A DNA stretch of 5,277 nt, from positions 1-5,277 of the forward strand of contig JACKAK010000021.1 in assembly GCA_020635115.1 (NCBI GenBank). Direction: 5' to 3'. Shown in pieces: positions 5,021-5,277 of this stretch (position 1 is the first letter of the stretch; each line of letters begins with the position of its first letter). The position numbers and the translations under genes were made by a program. Origin of the DNA: Halobacteriovoraceae bacterium (GTDB taxonomy: Bacteria; Bdellovibrionota; Bacteriovoracia; Bacteriovoracales; Bacteriovoracaceae). The notes beneath the pieces were generated by a model that did no database searches, was not told the origin of the DNA, and saw nothing but the letters and a program-made list of their open reading frames with translations.

Positions 5021-5277
5021 CCACTTTTGGCAAAAATGAGTAAATAGCAATAATATCAAACACATAAGATTCTTCATGAGTTGCAAATAGCTGAAATTAC
5101 ACGCCTAGATAGGCCCTCCAGGTGCCTTTTAATGACAATGAATATGATACATATTCTGGTACACATTGCCAGTAGCGCCTCTGCGAGCGGGTTTTAACCA
5201 TCTCCAAGTGAACTCATTCTAGGCCTTCTTAAGTAAAAATGCGGAGGACTCACGAAATAAGCTCTGGTCAGTCTCAT
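5021..5277. other. Unassigned region, rich in small inverted repeats
   Basis: No convincing gene was found. By eye it is more GC-rich than the resident gene before it. Inverted repeats: GCCTA/TAGGC (5103-5114), AGGC/GCCT (5111-5127), GAATAT/ATATTC with a 5-nt loop (5140-5156), CTGGT/GCCAG (5157-5172) and GGTT/AACC (5190-5199). Two minus-strand frames enter from the right edge and each is interrupted by a single stop: one open from 5277 to 5077 except TAA at 5196-5194, the other open to 5132 except TAG at 5221-5219. This could be the decayed 3' end of a gene lying further right, or chance. No tRNA T-loop signature and no integron attC core (GTTRRRY) was found. Confidence 0.4.
5111..5130 (+). 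terminator. Possible terminator after the 667-aa gene
   Basis: AGGC (5111-5114) pairs with GCCT (5124-5127), with an inner C-G pair (5116-5122) beyond one mismatch. The stem runs directly into TTTT (5127-5130). It is about 100 bp past the stop codon. The shape fits a weak factor-independent terminator. The overlapping repeat GCCTA/TAGGC (5103-5107/5110-5114) competes for the same bases. Confidence 0.3.

Noticed and set aside
1045..5127. Repeated CAGGTGCCT at 1045-1053 and 5119-5127, considered as element ends
   Set aside because: Nine-base repeats are expected many times by chance in a window this size, and the flanking bases do not match.
5160..5221. Integron attC or tRNA-like structure in the right-hand non-coding region
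   Set aside because: No GTTRRRY core, no T-loop GTTCRA signature and no cloverleaf pairing could be found on either strand.
1..5277. CRISPR array
   Set aside because: No regularly spaced direct repeats were seen anywhere in the window.

Overview
The window comes from an AT-rich bacterial chromosome. Its two resident genes are long, lysine-rich proteins with N-terminal signal peptides, one of them a metzincin-type protease. This loosely resembles marine or soil predatory Bdellovibrionota (Bacteriovorax/Halobacteriovorax-like), but that is only an impression from style and composition. No phylogenetic marker is present.

Layout. (1) Bases 46-996, minus strand: a secreted zinc metalloprotease with HExxHxxGxxD and a Met-turn. 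Its best start is at 996, not the first ATG at 1026. (2) Bases 997-1160: what remains of a divergent intergenic region carrying the protease promoter. (3) About 1161-2997: a complete IS200/IS605-family insertion sequence of about 1.84 kb. It has a Y1 HUH transposase (tnpA, minus) and an RNA-guided RuvC nuclease (tnpB, plus), diverging from a 57-bp spacer. Both ends keep subterminal hairpins. The right end has the IS608-type arrangement: GAAT directly before the hairpin and TCAA ending 10 nt after it. The 3' end of tnpB plus the right end should form the TnpB guide RNA (omega RNA). (4) Bases 3008-5011, plus: a 667-aa unidentified exported protein with a four-Cys N-terminal domain, long charged helices and a hydrophobic helical hairpin. 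(5) Bases 5012-5277: no convincing gene, but a cluster of small inverted repeats.

How the parts interact. If the proposed ends are right, the element inserted 10 bp before the start codon of the 667-aa gene. Rejoining the flanks gives TTTTAT|AATACTTAACATG. The insertion therefore appears to have split a perfect TATAAT -10 box and separated that gene from its upstream promoter half. The same flank supplies the omega RNA guide, which covers the gene's start codon. The nuclease would thus be programmed against IS-free copies of this site. The protease promoter lies about 110 bp or more from the insertion point and looks undamaged.

Both IS proteins keep their catalytic residues, so the element looks intact and potentially active. 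The most interesting material is the end architecture of the element and its effect on the resident gene, rather than a wholly new system.
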